Shown: one piece after another, positions 61,352 through 64,000 of the stretch
Position numbering within the stretch: position 1 is the stretch's first letter
How the letters are laid out: each line of letters begins with the position of its first letter
Source of the DNA: Oscillospiraceae bacterium
Lineage (GTDB): Bacteria; Bacillota; Clostridia; UMGS1810
Direction: 5' to 3'
Length of the DNA: 64,000 nt
Assembly (NCBI GenBank): GCA_015069015.1
Contig: SVJK01000002.1
Coordinates: 16,141 to 80,140 of the forward strand
Made by a program: the position numbers and the translations under genes
Notes under the pieces: model-generated
What the model was told of the DNA's origin: nothing
The model's database searches: none
What the model saw: only the letters and a program-made list of their open reading frames with translations

Positions 61352-62515
61352 ATGAATATTGATTTTAATTATTGGAATCCAACGAAAATATACTTTGGCA
61401 AGACTGCTATGGACAGTCTTGAAACAGAACTTAAAAACTACGGAAAGAATATTCTTTTGGTATATGGAAAGGAATCCATAAAGAAAATAGGTCTTTATGA
61501 CAAAGTTATAAATGCTCTTAATAACACAGGCAAATCTGTTACTGAACTTTCGGGAATAAAATCCAATCCCACATATGCTCAGATGATGGATGGAGCAAAA
61601 CTTGTAAGAGAAAACAATATTGACCTGATTCTGGCAGTCGGCGGAGGCTCTGTAATTGACTGTGCAAAGGGAATTTCAGTGTCTGCCTATTGTAAAGATG
61701 ATCCATGGCAGAAATATTGGATAGATTTTAAGGAAGTTGACAACAAAATTGTGCCTGTCGGTTCAATTCTCACAATGACGGGAACTGCATCTGAAATGAA
61801 CGGCGGTTCTGTTATAACAAACGAAGATGAGATGCTGAAGGTGGGCAGAGTATTTTCTCCTGAAGCCTATCCGAAATTTTCCATACTCAATCCCGAACTT
61901 ACCTATTCAGTACCCAAAATTCAGATGGTAAGCGGTGTGTATGACATTTTTTCACATCTTATGGAACAGTATTTTTCAGGTGATGATGACAACACAAGTG
62001 ATTATGTGATAGAGGGAGTTATGAAATCATTAATCACAAGTACAAGAAAAGCCCTCAAAAACCCTCAGGACTATGAGGCAAGAAGTAACATTATGTGGTG
62101 CGCAACACTCGGTCTTAACTACATTGCAGGGGTTTCAAAAGAGCAGGACTGGGAAGTTCATAACATTGAGCATCAGGTGGGTGCATACACAGACTGCCCC
62201 CACGGTGTAGGACTTGCAATTGTGTCAATTCCGTATTATAAGCACATCTACAAATACGGTCTTGCAAAATTTGTCCGCTTTGCAAAGGAAATCTGGAATG
62301 TTGCCACCGATGGCAAAACAGATGAAGAAGTGGCACTTGCAGGAATTGAATCTCTTAAAGCATTCATAGAAGAAATAGGAATTCCCACACGCTTAAGAGA
62401 CATTGGAGCAAAAGAGGACACTTTAAAAGAAATAGCATATTCAACCTATCCCGGTGGAGGATATAAAATGGTAGAATGTGATGAAATTTATGAAATACTA
62501 AAAGAATGTTTCTGA
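61352..62515 (+). CDS. Iron-containing alcohol dehydrogenase
   Basis: NPTKIYFGKTAMDSLETELKNYGKNILLVYGKESIKKIGLYDKV; ILAVGGGSVIDCAKGISV; GTASEMNGGSVITNE; HNIEHQVGAYTDCPHGVGLAIV. Confidence 0.95.
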   Translation: MNIDFNYWNPTKIYFGKTAMDSLETELKNYGKNILLVYGKESIKKIGLYDKVINALNNTGKSVTELSGIKSNPTYAQMMDGAKLVRENNIDLILAVGGGSVIDCAKGISVSAYCKDDPWQKYWIDFKEVDNKIVPVGSILTMTGTASEMNGGSVITNEDEMLKVGRVFSPEAYPKFSILNPELTYSVPKIQMVSGVYDIFSHLMEQYFSGDDDNTSDYVIEGVMKSLITSTRKALKNPQDYEARSNIMWCATLGLNYIAGVSKEQDWEVHNIEHQVGAYTDCPHGVGLAIVSIPYYKHIYKYGLAKFVRFAKEIWNVATDGKTDEEVALAGIESLKAFIEEIGIPTRLRDIGAKEDTLKEIAYSTYPGGGYKMVECDEIYEILKECF

Positions 62516-62529
62516 TATAATCAGATAAA

Positions 62530-62580
62530 GGGAACACAAAAAGTTCGGAATACCAATTCTGAACTTTTTGTGTTCCCTTT
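62530..62580. terminator. Strong terminator between convergent genes
   Basis: GGGAACACAAAAAGTTCgGAATaccaATTCtGAACTTTTTGTGTTCCCTTTT. Confidence 0.9.
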
Positions 62581-62650
62581 TGAGTTTCTTAACGTTAGTA
62601 TACAAACCTGTTTCAGGTGTGTGTTTTTAAGTAACTGCTTATATGCTATT

Positions 62651-63295
62651 TTACATAGCTTTTCTGATGGCTTTGAATACAATTGGGGTTACAGCCAATG
62701 TAATTATGAGTTCCGGAATCATATAAGCACCGTTGTATGTAACAGAATATACCAATGCCAGACCATTACCCGAAAGATTGTTCATTACCCAGTCGCAAAA
62801 CCCTTTGAAAACAGTAATTTGTGAAAGACCTGTTGAGTCGGAAAAGAACCATTCGGCCCACTGTCCGAAGAAAATATACCCTGAAATAATGTGCATGATA
62901 TATCTTAATGTGATTGTAAGAAACACCCCCAGAACCATAGAAGAAATCTCTTTCTTGCAATAGGGTCTGAACACGCCGCCCAGGCCGAGAACGGTGTATG
63001 CAAAAACATAGTCTATAAGGCATATGCTAATTGCCGCGAATGGTGCCATTTGACTGTCTCCGGGAAGGAAAAAAGCCGACACAGTGCCAAAGCCGGCAAT
63101 CATCTGAAGCACAGAGTATGCAAATGCGGCAATAAGACCGGTTTTCGTTCCGAAAAGATACCCGGCGAGAATTACCGGGAGCATTGACACAAGCGTTATC
63201 GAACCACCAAATGGCAGGACAAAAATCTGCACAAATGACAGAATCAGTGCAAAAGCAATAAGCATAGCAGAAGTGACGATTTTCTTTGTTTTCAT
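62651..63295 (-). CDS. thiT: ECF transporter S component, thiamine-specific (ThiT-like)
   Basis: MKTKKIVTSAMLIAFALILSFVQIFVLPFGGSITLVSMLPVILAGYLFGTKTGLIAAFAYSVLQMIAGF...; downstream of a TPP riboswitch. Confidence 0.9.
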   Translation of the reverse strand: MKTKKIVTSAMLIAFALILSFVQIFVLPFGGSITLVSMLPVILAGYLFGTKTGLIAAFAYSVLQMIAGFGTVSAFFLPGDSQMAPFAAISICLIDYVFAYTVLGLGGVFRPYCKKEISSMVLGVFLTITLRYIMHIISGYIFFGQWAEWFFSDSTGLSQITVFKGFCDWVMNNLSGNGLALVYSVTYNGAYMIPELIITLAVTPIVFKAIRKAM

Positions 63296-63334
63296 ACAAA
63301 ACATCTCCTTAAAAAATTTAAGATGTTTGGGAGC

Positions 63335-63362
63335 CAAAAAAAGCATACCCAAAAAGGTATGC
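63335..63362 (-). terminator. Riboswitch expression-platform terminator
   Basis: Minus strand GCATACCtttttGGGTATGCTTTTTTT between the TPP aptamer and thiT. Confidence 0.8.
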
Positions 63363-63380
63363 CTGAAAACAATAATATTT

Positions 63381-63466
63381 TTCCTACGTTGGCATTACCC
63401 AAATCAGGTTTACGGGTCGGAATAGCACCATATTCCCTCTCAGCCTGCTTGCACAAGCTCCCCGGA
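63381..63466 (-). ncRNA. TPP (THI element) riboswitch
   Basis: Minus strand reads GGGGAGCTTGTGCAAGCAGGCTGAGAGGGAATATGGTGCTATTCCGACCCGTAAACCTGATTTGGGTAATGCCAACGTAGGAA, matching conserved CTGAGAG, ACCTGAT and GGGTAATGCCAGCGTAGGGA-type elements. Confidence 0.96.
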
Positions 63467-63644
63467 TTTGTAGACAGTTTAACACAAAAGATTTGTATTT
63501 GTCAAGATTAAAAACAATACTATTATATGTAAACAACAAAAGTTTAATAATCCCATACACAAATTTTTCATAAAATCCATATATTTTCAAAAAACACTTG
63601 ATTTTATTATTTTCTTGTGCTATAATATCATCTGTTGCTGATAT

Positions 63645-63718
<74 letters not shown>

Positions 63719-63730
63719 CTTATTTAAAAA

Positions 63731-63768
63731 AACCGTTGATTCCCAAAGGGGAGTCAACGGTTTTTTGT
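63731..63768 (+). terminator. Terminator after tRNA-Arg
   Basis: AACCGTTGATTCCCaaaGGGGAGTCAACGGTTTTTTG. Confidence 0.85.
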
Positions 63769-63854
63769 GTAAATAATCATAAGAATGATGTCTTTTTGTA
63801 TTTGGTTTATTAAAAGTACTGAACATGGACTGAAAACCATATTCATAAACTGTG

Positions 63855-63883
63855 TCGACATTCATAAATACTTATGGTATAAT
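63855..63883 (+). promoter_or_regulatory. Sigma-A-like promoter at right edge
   Basis: TCGACA (63855..63860), 17 nt, TATAAT (63878..63883). Confidence 0.5.
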
Positions 63884-64000
63884 GAACACAGTAATCCTTG
63901 CTGTCGCAAGTCTTTACGGCTTCACCGTTTGTGTGCCTTGGCACACCTGTGTCATTGACGGCTTCGTAAAAATACCCTTGCAAGCAAGTATTTTTACTCA

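Noticed and set aside
62570-62963. Plus-strand ORFs (84 aa, 76 aa)
   Set aside because: Antisense to thiT and its shared terminator; no supporting features.
63323-63511. Plus-strand 62-aa ORF
   Set aside because: Lies entirely over the minus-strand TPP riboswitch and terminator.

Overview
Low-GC Firmicutes/Clostridia-type chromosomal window, probably from an anaerobic spore-former (complete spoIIAA-spoIIAB-sigF operon, SPOCS/LysM protein). Most of it is conserved housekeeping sequence: ilvE, luxS, rpoB-rpoC, infC-rpmI-rplT with an L20-type leader, rpmB, hprK, ROK glucokinase, murB, whiA, dnaE, pfkA, valS, folC, the spoIIA operon, yceD-rpmF, DUF512-der-plsY-HAD-gpsA-pgi. Carbohydrate genes are interspersed (WbsX/GH99-like, GH39-like, tandem GH88 paralogs, GH78-like, mutarotase). 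At the right end are a TPP riboswitch with a ThiT-like ECF S-component on the minus strand, and a tRNA-Arg(ACG). I found no CRISPR array, prophage or complete IS element. The items most worth a second look are: a TetM/EF-G-like GTPase fused to a YacP/Rae1-type NYN nuclease domain; a strongly promoted, structured, apparently non-coding region between sigF and a ROK regulator; an acidic tail of about 110 aa on RpoB plus an insertion of about 65 aa in RpoC; an infC gene that probably starts at AUC; a membrane-anchored PP2C-like protein lacking catalytic motifs; a one-base frameshift in a pseudouridine synthase gene; a recent GH88 duplication with conserved promoter; and a palindrome-rich segment at the right edge. 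All assignments come from reading the sequence and supplied translations. No database search was run.
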